Shown here: in pieces, positions 17,574 to 26,269 of the stretch
Layout of the letters: every line of letters begins with the position of its first letter
Position numbering within the stretch: the first letter of the stretch is position 1
Source of the DNA: an uncultured Lachnospiraceae bacterium
GTDB lineage: Bacteria; Bacillota; Clostridia; Lachnospirales; Lachnospiraceae
Direction: 5' to 3'
NCBI GenBank assembly: GCA_910577445.1
Contig: CAJTMZ010000002.1
Coordinates: 60,052 to 96,840, forward strand
Length of the DNA stretch: 36,789 bases
Position numbers and translations under genes: made by a program
The notes under the pieces: model-generated
What the model saw: only the letters and a program-made list of their open reading frames with translations
What the model was told of the DNA's origin: nothing
Databases searched by the model: none

Positions 17574-19311
17574 AGGGCGCATCTTCCTCCGCCGCGTCCG
17601 GGCGGCGTTCAACCAGAAAACGAAAAGTGGTGGTTTTCCCGTCGCTGTTGACCTGAATATAGTGGGAATCCCCGTAGAACAGTTTGAGACGGGAATTAAT
17701 ATTATTTAACCCCACACGTGCGCCATGGCTTTTGACGGAAACGGGATTGTTTTTGAAGCGTTCGTTGAGTTCGGCCGCCCGGTCGGCAGATACCGGCTCG
17801 CCGTTATTTTCTATGAGAAGCTCAATCTGCCCGCCAAGCATCCTCGCCGAAACAGATACCTGCAGAGGGGAGGCATTGCCGCGGTATTTAAAGCTGTTTT
17901 CCACAAAGGGCTCCAACAGGAAACGGATTACCCGCTCCTTTAAAAGCTCTTCGGGGATATCAAATTTAATTTCAAAGGGAATATCCCGGATGCGCTGAAT
18001 GGCTATGTAGTATTTAACCTGCGCAATCTCGTCCTCCAGCGTGGACATCAAATCTTTGGTATTGAGATTATAGCGCAGCATCCGGCAGAAGGCGGAAACC
18101 GCGCCGCTTTCCTCATACAGCCCGGCCAGTTCCATTCGGGCGGAAAACACTTCCATGGTGTTATATAAAAAGTGGGGGTTAATCTGATGCTGGAGGGCCA
18201 GCAAAACGGCCTCTTTGGCGGCGGTTTCCTTTTGTATTTTCTGGTCTAACAGGAAACGTATCTGCCCCAGAAGATAGGTGATACGCCGCGCCAGTACAGA
18301 AATTTCATCTTTCCTCTTTGAAATCCCGTCTATAGAAAAACTGCGGAGCCCGGCGGGGGGATTGAAGTCGTTTTCGATTGCAACGGCCATTTCATCAAGA
18401 CAGTGATGGATATCCTCAATCAGACGGCGGTTGTACGAAAAAAAGCCGGCTAACATGACAAGGACGACAACCAGCAGCAGAAAAATCGCAAGCGCGGCCA
18501 GAAAAGTAATCTGGGACCGGGGCGAGATAATCACGATATCAAAAAGCCCGTTGGGAAGCTCATAGCGCGAATAAACCAAAGACGTGGTATGGCCGGCCAT
18601 ATCGCCGGCGGCAAGGCGGCGGAGCTGGTCTTTGGTCAATGACTGTTCCGAATAGTTATAAAAATAACAGTCGTCCACCACAATAAAGCCCGGCTGTGCC
18701 AGAGAGTCATGGGTCGTCAGCACCCGTTTGGGAACCATTGCCTCCACAACGCCAAGCAGACGGTTTCCGATTTGAATCTTGTGCAGGAAGTGGTAGGTGT
18801 CGTCGGAACCCAGCCGCTTGTTTTCGGGAAGCTCGCTGTCAAAATCGCCGTCAAGCCATACGCTTTCCTGACCGGAATCATAAAACGACTGAAAAACTTT
18901 TCCCTGATTGATATACCGCATGGGATAGAAAATACCGAACCCCATGGGAATGGAGGTGTTTTCCAGATAGACCCGCAGCCTGATATCAGACATGCCGTTG
19001 GTGGTTTTTACAAATTCATATATGGTGGTGCGATAGTAAGTGAGGTCGGGAGAGGATATGTATTCCTTGTCAAAAAAATTCAGAATACTCTGATTCTGTA
19101 AAATAGAGTCGCACATGTTTTCCGCCAGTTCCCCCTGCCGTGAGACTGCGTTCACCATCTGTGAGGCAAGATTTTCATTTTGGATGATGTCGTTTTTCAA
19201 CTGAAGCCGGTTGGCATAGACTACAACTCCCGTCAGGATTATGGCGAAAGGCAAAAGAACGAAACAAAAATAAGAGATGATGAATTTTTTAAACAGACGG
19301 TTTTCTCCCAT
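17572..19311 (-). CDS. YesM-type sensor histidine kinase
   Basis: A 579-residue membrane kinase. One transmembrane helix lies near residues 10-31 and a second near 268-294, bracketing a ~235-residue extracellular sensor region of the dCache type. A HAMP-like linker follows, then the His_kinase domain with LQHQINPHFLYNTMEV, in which His380 is the phosphorylated residue, and a HATPase domain with the N-box EPFVENSFKYRG and glycine boxes near the C-terminus. GAGGAGGT precedes the ATG on the - strand. It is divergent from its AraC-type response regulator and convergent with the ABC transporter operon, so it most likely senses the imported sugar or the loaded binding protein. Confidence 0.94.
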   Translation of the reverse strand: MGENRLFKKFIISYFCFVLLPFAIILTGVVVYANRLQLKNDIIQNENLASQMVNAVSRQGELAENMCDSILQNQSILNFFDKEYISSPDLTYYRTTIYEFVKTTNGMSDIRLRVYLENTSIPMGFGIFYPMRYINQGKVFQSFYDSGQESVWLDGDFDSELPENKRLGSDDTYHFLHKIQIGNRLLGVVEAMVPKRVLTTHDSLAQPGFIVVDDCYFYNYSEQSLTKDQLRRLAAGDMAGHTTSLVYSRYELPNGLFDIVIISPRSQITFLAALAIFLLLVVVLVMLAGFFSYNRRLIEDIHHCLDEMAVAIENDFNPPAGLRSFSIDGISKRKDEISVLARRITYLLGQIRFLLDQKIQKETAAKEAVLLALQHQINPHFLYNTMEVFSARMELAGLYEESGAVSAFCRMLRYNLNTKDLMSTLEDEIAQVKYYIAIQRIRDIPFEIKFDIPEELLKERVIRFLLEPFVENSFKYRGNASPLQVSVSARMLGGQIELLIENNGEPVSADRAAELNERFKNNPVSVKSHGARVGLNNINSRLKLFYGDSHYIQVNSDGKTTTFRFLVERRPDAAEEDAP

Positions 19312-19333
19312 GATAAACCTCCTCTAATACGGT

Positions 19334-19362
19334 TTGATAAATAGATGAAGATATGCTATACT
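19334..19362 (+). promoter_or_regulatory. Extended -10 promoter of the response regulator
   Basis: TTGATA (19334-19339) and TATACT (19357-19362) are 17 bases apart, with TGC directly before the -10. It lies in the 84-base divergent gap; on the - strand TTGAGT with a TATTTA 16 bases on may serve the kinase gene, though weakly. Confidence 0.75.
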
Positions 19363-19395
19363 CAAAATAAGAATCGGGAAAGGGGTGCCGGCAGC

Positions 19396-20118
19396 ATGAA
19401 AATTCTTGTAGTAGATGATGACTGTCTGGTTTGTAAGAATGTAAAGTCAAAACTCCAGCGGATTATCGGCCCGGATAAACTATTCTGTCAAACGGCGGTC
19501 AGTGTCGTTGAGGCCAAGCTGTTGCTTCAGAACGGGCCGCTCCCCGATATTCTGGTAACCGACCTGAACATGCCGGGCTTTTCGGGCTTTACCCTTATCA
19601 AATATGTAAAAGAACATTATCCCGATGTGACAATCTATGTCCTGAGCGGATATGACGATTACCAACTGGTCCGTCAGGCGTTTTTGAGCGGTGCGGACGA
19701 TTATCTGCTCAAACCGGTGGATGTGGAGGAACTGCGTGAAAAACTGTTCCACACGTCGGAGAAATCCCAAACAAAGTCCGGGGTAAGAGATTTTCAGTTT
19801 GAGTCAGTCCTGGCATTTATTGATGAAAATATCAGCAGGGATATTACCATGGACGAGGCGGCCGCCAGTATAGCGATGAGCTATAATTATTTCAGCCGAC
19901 GCTTTAAAGAGCTTACCGGTTACAGCTTTCCGGAGTACGTTAACCGCAGGCGGATAGAGCTCTCCAAAGCCTATCTGCGGGACCCAAGCCTTAAAATTGC
20001 AGATATCGCGTACAAAATCGGCTACCATTCCCCGTCAACTTTTTCCCGCGCTTTCAGGAAATATGAAGGCTGTTATCCTACGGATTACCGCAGAATACAG
20101 AATGTCCCTACCGAATGA
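19396..20118 (+). CDS. AraC-family response regulator (YesN type)
   Basis: A 240-residue regulator from ATG 19396; an in-frame ATG at 19345 lies inside the promoter and is rejected. Residues 1-120 are a receiver with acidic residues DDD at 7-9, phosphorylated Asp56 in VTDLNMPG, and Lys106 in LKPVDV. Residues ~135-235 form two AraC helix-turn-helix motifs (MDEAAASIAMSYNYFSRRFK and IADIAYKIGYHSPSTFSRAF). It lacks the long middle domain of many YesN proteins, so it is a compact version. Its partner is the divergent kinase, and its probable target is the transporter operon at 13864-17515, whose promoter lacks a -35. Confidence 0.95.
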   Translation: MKILVVDDDCLVCKNVKSKLQRIIGPDKLFCQTAVSVVEAKLLLQNGPLPDILVTDLNMPGFSGFTLIKYVKEHYPDVTIYVLSGYDDYQLVRQAFLSGADDYLLKPVDVEELREKLFHTSEKSQTKSGVRDFQFESVLAFIDENISRDITMDEAAASIAMSYNYFSRRFKELTGYSFPEYVNRRRIELSKAYLRDPSLKIADIAYKIGYHSPSTFSRAFRKYEGCYPTDYRRIQNVPTE

Positions 20119-20125
20119 TTATACA

Positions 20126-20149
20126 CACTTGCCGAATCAAAGGCAAGTG
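20126..20149 (+). repeat. Perfect 8-bp inverted repeat
   Basis: CACTTGCC and GGCAAGTG flank an 8-base spacer, just after the response regulator stop and 14 bases before the terminator stem. There is no T-tract, so it may be an mRNA 3' hairpin or an operator. Function unknown. Confidence 0.5.
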
Positions 20150-20162
20150 CCCCTGATTTAAT

Positions 20163-20205
20163 AAAAGCGCAAAGCTTTGGAATAGCCCGGGCTTTGCGCT
20201 TTTTT
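20163..20205 (+). terminator. Strong rho-independent terminator after the response regulator
   Basis: A perfect 13-bp stem, AAAAGCGCAAAGC with GCTTTGCGCTTTT, closes a 15-base loop and ends in a T-run. Confidence 0.93.
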
Positions 20206-20236
20206 GGCTTTTAAAACTGGCTGTTTTTGCAGTCGG

Positions 20237-20265
20237 TTTACATCTCGGGGCGGGAATGATAGAAT
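20237..20265 (+). promoter_or_regulatory. Sigma-A type promoter of rqcH
   Basis: TTTACA (20237-20242) and TAGAAT (20260-20265) are 17 bases apart, and TGA precedes the -10 (extended -10). Confidence 0.65.
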
Positions 20266-20355
20266 ATAGAAGGAATACGGCGTAAGTGATGTCAAAACAG
20301 ACAAAAGGACGAAATGAAAGTCAGTTGTCTGGCAGACAAAGAAGGGAGCGTTTCA

Positions 20356-22113
20356 ATGGCTTTTGACGGAATAACCATAGCGGCAATCGTGAAGGAAATG
20401 AAAGAAACACTAACCGGAGGGCGGATTTACAAAATCGCCCAGCCGGAAAACGACGAGCTGCTGCTTACCATAAAAACAGCTACGGGAGGACAAAAGCGCC
20501 TCCTCATATCGGCGGGGGCGTCCCTGCCGCTGATTTATCTGACGGAAAATAATAAGCAAAGCCCTATGACGGCGCCGGGCTTTTGCATGCTTCTGCGGAA
20601 GCATCTGCAGAACGGACGGATTACGGATATTACCCAGCCCGGCCTTGAGCGGGTGATTCATCTTCATGTGGAGCATCTAAACGAGATGGGCGACCTCTGC
20701 CGCAAGCGGCTGGCCGTGGAGATAATGGGAAAACACAGCAATATTATTTTCATTGACGAGGGCGATACGATTATCGACAGCATCAAGCATATTTCCGGCA
20801 TGGTGAGCTCCGTCAGGGAAGTTCTGCCGGGACGAAGCTATTTTATTCCCATGACAGTGGACAAGAAAAATCCTCTGTCCCTGGATTTTGCTTCTTTTAA
20901 AAGCATAATGCTGTCGGTGAATATGCCGGTTTACAAGGCGATTTACAGCCATTACACGGGGATTTCACCGATTATTGCGCAGGAAATCTGCTATCGGGGA
21001 AAAATCGACGGGGATGTTTCCACAGGGATGTTTTCGGATATGGCTGCGGGAGAGGCCGCTCTTTTGGCGGTGTATGGGGCTTTTGAAGAAATGATGGGGC
21101 TGGTGGGAAAAGGATGCTTTTCTCCGGCCATCATTTACGAAAAAGGCGCGCCGGTTGAGTTTTCCGCGGTTCCCCTTACCATGTACGGTGAGGACGACTG
21201 CCTTTCTTTTGACTCCGTCAGCCGGCTTCTGGAACAGTATTACGCGGAAAAAAGCACGGTTACCCGGATTCGCCAAAAGTCGGTGGATTTGCGGAAAATC
21301 GTCCAGACGGCGCTGGAGAGGAACGTTAAAAAATACGATTTGCAGATAAAGCAGATGCAGGACACGGAGAAGAAGGACAAGTACCGGATTTACGGGGAAC
21401 TTTTAAATACCTACGGCTATGAGGCGGCGCCCGGGGATAAATCGTTGACGGCGTTGAATTATTATACGAACGAAATGATTGCGATTCCCTTAGACCCCCA
21501 GCTTTCCGCTTCCGAAAATGCCAAAAAGTATTTTGACAGATACGGAAAAATGAAGCGAACTTATGAGGCGTTATCCGAGCTTACGAGGCAGGTGAAGGAG
21601 GAGATTGACCATCTGGAATCCGTTCAGGCGGCCCTTGACATTGCCCTCCACGAGGAAGACCTGGCGCAGATTAAGGAGGAGCTGATTGCAAGCGGCTATA
21701 TCCGCCGGAAGGGCGGGAGCAAAAAGGTGAAGTTTACCAGCCGTCCTTTTCACTATATAAACGAAGCGGGTTTCCATTTTTATGTGGGAAAAAATAATTA
21801 CCAGAATGACGAGCTTACCTTTAAGTTCGCGTCCGGCAGCGACTGGTGGTTCCATGCGAAAGGGATTCCCGGCTCCCATGTGATTGTGCGCTCCGAGGGG
21901 AAAGAGCTCCCCGACGAAACCTTTGAGGACGCCGCCAGGCTGGCCGCTTACTATTCCAAAGGCCGCGGCCAGGAAAAGGTGGAAATCGACTACACGGAAA
22001 AGAAAAACGTGAAAAAGCCGGGGGCCGCCAAGCCGGGGTTCGTGGTTTATTATACCAATTATTCCATGATGATTGACACGGATATATCGGGGCTGAGGCT
22101 CCTGGAGGATTAA
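20356..22113 (+). CDS. rqcH: NFACT family protein RqcH (ribosome quality control)
   Basis: RqcH binds stalled 50S-peptidyl-tRNA complexes and recruits tRNA-Ala to add degradative C-terminal alanine tails. Older annotations call it fibronectin-binding protein. ATG 20356 is preferred: GAAGGGAG lies just upstream and the protein then begins MAFDG, the family's usual start, at 585 residues. NFACT-N covers about 1-190, with GLERVI near 96-101 in place of the family's usual Asp-Arg pair (conservative Glu for Asp at 98). A helical coiled-coil middle (around 310-440) follows, then NFACT-R with DWWFHAKGIPGSHVIVR near 496. It is a single-gene unit, with no terminator visible before the next promoter. 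Confidence 0.95.
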   Translation: MAFDGITIAAIVKEMKETLTGGRIYKIAQPENDELLLTIKTATGGQKRLLISAGASLPLIYLTENNKQSPMTAPGFCMLLRKHLQNGRITDITQPGLERVIHLHVEHLNEMGDLCRKRLAVEIMGKHSNIIFIDEGDTIIDSIKHISGMVSSVREVLPGRSYFIPMTVDKKNPLSLDFASFKSIMLSVNMPVYKAIYSHYTGISPIIAQEICYRGKIDGDVSTGMFSDMAAGEAALLAVYGAFEEMMGLVGKGCFSPAIIYEKGAPVEFSAVPLTMYGEDDCLSFDSVSRLLEQYYAEKSTVTRIRQKSVDLRKIVQTALERNVKKYDLQIKQMQDTEKKDKYRIYGELLNTYGYEAAPGDKSLTALNYYTNEMIAIPLDPQLSASENAKKYFDRYGKMKRTYEALSELTRQVKEEIDHLESVQAALDIALHEEDLAQIKEELIASGYIRRKGGSKKVKFTSRPFHYINEAGFHFYVGKNNYQNDELTFKFASGSDWWFHAKGIPGSHVIVRSEGKELPDETFEDAARLAAYYSKGRGQEKVEIDYTEKKNVKKPGAAKPGFVVYYTNYSMMIDTDISGLRLLED

Positions 22114-22168
22114 AAGCAAAGCGGGCCGCCGGCCATGACGGAATATTTCATGCGCGTTAACGTAATCC

Positions 22169-22197
22169 TTGACGTTTTAAGGCGCTTCGCCTATAAT
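22169..22197 (+). promoter_or_regulatory. Near-consensus promoter of the yicC-remA-gmk-rpoZ operon
   Basis: TTGACG (22169-22174) and TATAAT (22192-22197) are spaced by 17 bases, with an ~87-base leader before the YicC-type gene. Confidence 0.85.
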
Positions 22198-22283
22198 AAA
22201 ATGAAATAATCACCGGACCAAAAGACAGCGGACGCGGCGGCATATATCGGGGCGTCTGCAAAGGCAATCACAGGAGGAACGTC

Positions 22284-23162
22284 ATGATTAAAAGTATGAC
22301 GGGGTTTGGCAGATGCGAGGTGCAGGAAGCCGAACGAAAAATTACCGTGGAGATGAAATCGGTTAATCACAGGTATCTGGATGTGAGTATCAAAATGCCG
22401 AAGAAGCTGAATTTTTTTGAGGCGGCGATAAGGAGCGAGCTGAAAAACTATATCCAGAGAGGAAAGGTGGATATCTTCATTTCCTATGAGGATTTCACGG
22501 AATCAAACGTATGCGTTAAGTACAACAGAGAACTGGCCGCGGAATATCTGGGATATTTAAACCAGATGGCGGAGGATTTTTCTCTGGAAAACGACGTGAA
22601 GGTTTTTGGTCTGTCCAGATATCCGGAAGTCTTTACCATGGAGGAACAAAGCATTGACGAGAAGAAACTCTGGGAGCTTTTAAAACAGGCCCTTGAGGGC
22701 GCGGCGAAAGGCTTTGTGGAAACCAGAATCACGGAAGGCGCGCACTTGCGGGACGACCTTCTGGAAAAACTGGACGGTATGCTTTCGCATGTGGATTTTA
22801 TAACGGCGCGTTTCCCGCAGATAGTAGCGGAATACCGTCAGAAACTGGAGGATAAGGTAAAAGAGCTTTTATCGGACGTGAACATAGATGAAAACAGACT
22901 CCTTATGGAGGTTACCATTTTTGCCGACAGAGTGTGCGTGGACGAAGAACTGGTGCGTCTTAAGAGCCATATTGAAACGACGAAGGAAACTTTGAAGGCG
23001 GGCGGCAGCATCGGACGGAAGCTGGATTTCATTGCGCAGGAAATGAACAGGGAGTCCAACACCATATTGTCCAAGTCAAACGACCTTGAGATTTCAGGAC
23101 ATGCCATTGAGCTGAAAACGGAAATCGAAAAGGTGAGAGAGCAAATCCAGAATATTGAATAA
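22284..23162 (+). CDS. YicC/YloC family endoribonuclease
   Basis: A 292-residue protein of the YicC family, whose members cleave RNA and in Bacillus (YloC) affect mRNA turnover. The N-terminus MIKSMTGFGRCE and the segment VEMKSVNHRYLDVSIKMP are family signatures, and the C-terminal domain ends with the hallmark KLDFIAQEMNRESNTILSKS. CAGGAGGAACGTC precedes the ATG. It is the first gene of an operon with remA, gmk and rpoZ, an order conserved in many Firmicutes. Confidence 0.95.
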   Translation: MIKSMTGFGRCEVQEAERKITVEMKSVNHRYLDVSIKMPKKLNFFEAAIRSELKNYIQRGKVDIFISYEDFTESNVCVKYNRELAAEYLGYLNQMAEDFSLENDVKVFGLSRYPEVFTMEEQSIDEKKLWELLKQALEGAAKGFVETRITEGAHLRDDLLEKLDGMLSHVDFITARFPQIVAEYRQKLEDKVKELLSDVNIDENRLLMEVTIFADRVCVDEELVRLKSHIETTKETLKAGGSIGRKLDFIAQEMNRESNTILSKSNDLEISGHAIELKTEIEKVREQIQNIE

Positions 23163-23173
23163 AGGGATTTTTT

Positions 23174-23434
23174 ATGAATAAGCTGATTCATATAGGGTTT
23201 GGTAATATTGTAAATGCCGGAAAAATTATTGCGATTGTAAGCCCTGATTCCGCCCCGGTCAAGCGTCTGGTTCAGAAGGCAAGGGAGACGGGAGATGCAA
23301 TTGACGCTACTCAGGGAAGAAAAACAAAAGCCGTGCTTGTAATGGAGAACAGCCAACTGGTGCTTTCAGCGCTCCTTCCGGAAACAATTGCACAGAGAGC
23401 ACAGGCGGAAAGCAGAGAGGAAAATGAAGCGTAA
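23174..23434 (+). CDS. remA: RemA-type regulatory protein (DUF370)
   Basis: An 86-residue DNA-binding protein of the RemA family, which in Bacillus activates biofilm-matrix and osmoprotection genes. The family pattern is clear: LIHIGFGNIVNAGKIIAIVSPDSAP followed within the domain by Arg/Lys-rich helix and a DATQGRKTKAVL stretch. AAAGGG is the ribosome site. The stop overlaps the start of gmk by 11 bases in another frame, which suggests translational coupling. Its target genes cannot be seen in this window. Confidence 0.93.
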   Translation: MNKLIHIGFGNIVNAGKIIAIVSPDSAPVKRLVQKARETGDAIDATQGRKTKAVLVMENSQLVLSALLPETIAQRAQAESREENEA

Positions 23435-24050
23435 GGGAATATTAATTGTGGTTTCGGGTTTTTCCGGGACGGGAAAGGGCACGCTTATGAAAGAGCTGGT
23501 TCAAAGCTACGACGATTATGCCCTGTCCGTATCCATGACCACCAGAAGCCCCAGACCGGGGGAGGAGGAGGGAAAGGAATACTTTTTCGTATCCCGGGAA
23601 GAATTTGTAAGTCAGATAAATAACGACGGTCTTATTGAATATGCATCTTACTGCGAGCATTATTATGGAACGCCGAGGGAATATGTGGAGGCGCATCTGG
23701 AGGCCGGAAAAGACGTGATTCTGGAAATTGAAATCCAGGGTGCGCTCAAAGTAAAAGAAAAGTATCCTACAGCCCTGCTGCTGTTTGTAATGCCGCCGAA
23801 CGCCGCGGAGCTAAAAAGGCGTCTTGAAAAGAGAGGCACGGAAAGCCCCGAAGTTATCAGAATGCGGCTGGAACGCGCGCTGGAGGAGGCAAAGGGCATC
23901 GAGGAGTATGACTATATCATTATTAACGACAAACTGGAGGAGTGCGTCAGGAACCTGCACGCTCTGATACAGGCGGCTCACGAGACGCCGGAGAGAAACG
24001 TAGAATTAATTGAAAATATAAGAAAAGACCTGAAAAATATTTGTGTGTGA
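23424..24050 (+). CDS. gmk: Guanylate kinase
   Basis: Gmk phosphorylates GMP to GDP with ATP. From ATG 23424 it is 208 residues; an in-frame ATG at 23388 lies inside remA and adds no conserved sequence. The P-loop reads SGFSGTGKGTL near residues 10-20, the GMP-binding region contains SMTTRSPRPGEEEGKEYFF, then YGTP and EIEIQGA follow, all in the expected order, with the Arg-rich lid KRRLEKRGTE. GAGAGG is close to the ATG. The P-loop has Phe where Pro is usual (GPSG), a tolerable change. Confidence 0.96.
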   Translation: MKRKGILIVVSGFSGTGKGTLMKELVQSYDDYALSVSMTTRSPRPGEEEGKEYFFVSREEFVSQINNDGLIEYASYCEHYYGTPREYVEAHLEAGKDVILEIEIQGALKVKEKYPTALLLFVMPPNAAELKRRLEKRGTESPEVIRMRLERALEEAKGIEEYDYIIINDKLEECVRNLHALIQAAHETPERNVELIENIRKDLKNICV

Positions 24051-24061
24051 GAGGAGAAAAT

Positions 24062-24295
24062 ATGTTACATCCATCTTATTCTGATTTAATGAAAGTAGTA
24101 AACAGCGAGGTTGAGCAGGGAGAAGCGCCAGTGGTAAACAGCAGATATTCCATCGTTATGGCTACTTCCAAGAGAGCAAGGCAGATTATAGGCGGGGAAG
24201 AGCCGTTGGTATACTGTGTGAATAATACCAAGCCTCTTTCGGTAGCGGTGGAGGAGCTGAATCAGGGAAAGATAAAAATTCTTTCAGATGACTGA
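24062..24295 (+). CDS. rpoZ: RNA polymerase omega subunit
   Basis: Omega supports assembly and stability of RNA polymerase. The start at ATG 24062 (77 residues) follows GAGGAG at 24051-24056; the in-frame ATG at 24041 is inside gmk. The core helix VNSRYSIVMATSKRARQI is the family signature, followed by EEPLVYCVNNTKPLSVAVEE and a C-terminal strand. It is the last gene before a terminator. Confidence 0.95.
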   Translation: MLHPSYSDLMKVVNSEVEQGEAPVVNSRYSIVMATSKRARQIIGGEEPLVYCVNNTKPLSVAVEELNQGKIKILSDD

Positions 24296-24322
24296 GACTA
24301 TAGGCAGTAGCCGCAAAATTTT

Positions 24323-24350
24323 CAAGTTGGCTTTGGCCAGCTTGTTTTTT
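24323..24350 (+). terminator. Terminator between rpoZ and rimO
   Basis: CAAGTTGGC pairs with GCCAGCTTG (one G-T) around TTTG, followed by six T. No promoter is evident before rimO in the 60 bases after it, so leak-through may supply rimO-pgsA-cinA. Confidence 0.8.
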
Positions 24351-24409
24351 GTAAAAGGAGAAACCGCACGGCGCGGACATGAGCCGGATATGCGGGCTGG
24401 GAGAGGTAC

Positions 24410-25738
24410 ATGAATATATTACTTGTTTCACTGGGGTGCGATAAGAACCTGGTGGATTCCGAGGTAATGCTCGGAGCGCTTTCCGAAAAGGGATATCAGT
24501 TTACGGATGATGAAAGCAGGGCGGACGCCGTGATAGTGAACACCTGCTGTTTTATCAACGACGCCAAGGAGGAGAGCATCAACACGATACTGGAAATGGC
24601 GGAACTTCGAAAGAGCGGTCAGATTAAGGCGCTGATTGTGGCGGGCTGTCTGGCCCAGCGCTACCGGGAGGAAATACAGAAAGAAATTCCGGAGGTGGAC
24701 ACCATTATCGGAACCATGGCCGTTTTGTCCGTCACCGAGGCTCTTGAAAAGACACTGGAGGGAAAGCCGGAAAACCATATGGAGGAGAACGCGCCCGTAA
24801 AAGGCTTAAAGAAACGGGTGGTGACCACAGGCGGGCACTACGCCTATCTGAAAATAGCGGAGGGGTGCGATAAACACTGTACTTACTGTATCATTCCAAA
24901 GATAAGGGGAAGCTATCGCAGCGTTCCCATGGAAGAACTTCTGGAAGAAGCGAAAGAGCTTGCGGAACGGGGCGTCCGGGAACTGATTCTGGTGGCGCAG
25001 GAAACCACGCTTTACGGCATGGATTTATATGGAAGGAAATGCCTGCCGGAATTGCTTACGCGGCTGTGCCGGATAAAAGAGCTTGAATGGATTCGGATTT
25101 TATACTGCTACCCGGAGGAGATTACCGAAGAGCTGATTTCGGTGATGAAACGGGAGGAAAAAATCTGTCATTACCTCGATATTCCCGTGCAGAGCGGAAG
25201 CGATACCGTTTTAAAGCGCATGGGAAGAAAAACCGACAGCGGACAGATTAAGAATATGGTAAGGCGTTTAAGGGAAGAAATTCCCGATATCTGCCTGCGA
25301 ACTACGCTTATCGCCGGATTTCCGGGCGAAACGGAAGCAGAGCATGAACAGACTCTTGACTTTGTGGATGAAATGGAATTTGACAGACTTGGCGTGTTTA
25401 CCTATTCCGAGGAGGAGGATACTCCGGCGGCAAAGATGCCAAACCAGATTCCGGAGGAGGAAAAGGAACGGCGAAGAGACGAGATTATGGAGCTTCAGCA
25501 GGAGATTGCCTTTGAAAACGCCGAAGCAATGGTAGGACGCAGGGTAAAGGCGATGATTGAGGGAAAGGTGGCGGATGAAAACGCATACGTGGCCCGGACC
25601 TACAAGGACGCGCCCGGCGTGGACGGTTTTCTTTTTATCAATACGCAAAGAGAGCTTATGAGCGGCGATTTTGCGGATGTAAAGATTACCGGCTCCAATG
25701 AATATGATTTGATAGGAGAAATGGAGGAGGAAAGATGA
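24410..25738 (+). CDS. rimO: Ribosomal protein S12 methylthiotransferase RimO
   Basis: RimO is a radical-SAM enzyme that adds a methylthio group to an aspartate of ribosomal protein S12. The 442-residue protein has the UPF0004 N-terminal domain with cluster cysteines Cys10, Cys46 and Cys80 (SLGCDKNLVDSE is the RimO opening), the radical-SAM motif Cys153-x3-Cys157-x2-Cys160 in GCDKHCTYC, and a C-terminal TRAM domain. The SLGCDKNLVDSE and GAFPGE-like GFPGETEAEH motifs distinguish it from MiaB. GGGAGAGG precedes the ATG. Its stop overlaps the pgsA start by four bases (ATGA). Confidence 0.96.
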   Translation: MNILLVSLGCDKNLVDSEVMLGALSEKGYQFTDDESRADAVIVNTCCFINDAKEESINTILEMAELRKSGQIKALIVAGCLAQRYREEIQKEIPEVDTIIGTMAVLSVTEALEKTLEGKPENHMEENAPVKGLKKRVVTTGGHYAYLKIAEGCDKHCTYCIIPKIRGSYRSVPMEELLEEAKELAERGVRELILVAQETTLYGMDLYGRKCLPELLTRLCRIKELEWIRILYCYPEEITEELISVMKREEKICHYLDIPVQSGSDTVLKRMGRKTDSGQIKNMVRRLREEIPDICLRTTLIAGFPGETEAEHEQTLDFVDEMEFDRLGVFTYSEEEDTPAAKMPNQIPEEEKERRRDEIMELQQEIAFENAEAMVGRRVKAMIEGKVADENAYVARTYKDAPGVDGFLFINTQRELMSGDFADVKITGSNEYDLIGEMEEER

Positions 25739-26268
25739 ATTTACCAAATAAACTGACGATGTTCCGGGTGATACTGATTCCGTTTTTTATTGTGTTTTTG
25801 CTGGCATCAATAACGCCTTATGACAAGTGGATTGCGCTTGCGGTTTTTATCATTGCCAGCCTGACGGATTTACTGGACGGAAAAATCGCGCGCAAGTACA
25901 ATCTGGTCACGAATTTCGGAAAATTTATGGACCCTCTTGCGGATAAACTGCTTGTATGCTCAGCACTGATTTGTCTCATCGAGCTTGACAGGATTCCCTC
26001 CTATATGGTGATTATCATCATAGCCAGGGAATTTATTATCAGCGGTTTCCGGCTTGTAGCGTCGGACAACGGGGTGGTGATTGCCGCCAGCTACTGGGGA
26101 AAGTTTAAAACCACTTTTCAGATGGCGGCGGTATGTCTTTTGATTGCGGATATCGAGGCGCTTTTTTGGGTAACGCAGGCGGTTTTGTGGATTGCGGTGG
26201 CGCTGACAATAGTGTCTCTTATCGATTATCTGATTAAAAATAAAGATGTAATGAAGGAAACGAAATAG
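25735..26268 (+). CDS. pgsA: CDP-diacylglycerol-glycerol-3-phosphate 3-phosphatidyltransferase
   Basis: PgsA makes phosphatidylglycerol phosphate, the precursor of anionic phospholipids. The 177-residue membrane protein has the full CDP-alcohol phosphotransferase motif: Asp45, Asp48-Gly49, Ala52-Arg53, Gly62, Asp66 and Asp70 (TDLLDGKIARKYN, then FGKFMDPLADK). Several hydrophobic helices surround it. The start overlaps the rimO stop, so translation is coupled, and the next gene begins one base after its stop. Confidence 0.96.
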   Translation: MNLPNKLTMFRVILIPFFIVFLLASITPYDKWIALAVFIIASLTDLLDGKIARKYNLVTNFGKFMDPLADKLLVCSALICLIELDRIPSYMVIIIIAREFIISGFRLVASDNGVVIAASYWGKFKTTFQMAAVCLLIADIEALFWVTQAVLWIAVALTIVSLIDYLIKNKDVMKETK

Positions 26269-26269
26269 T

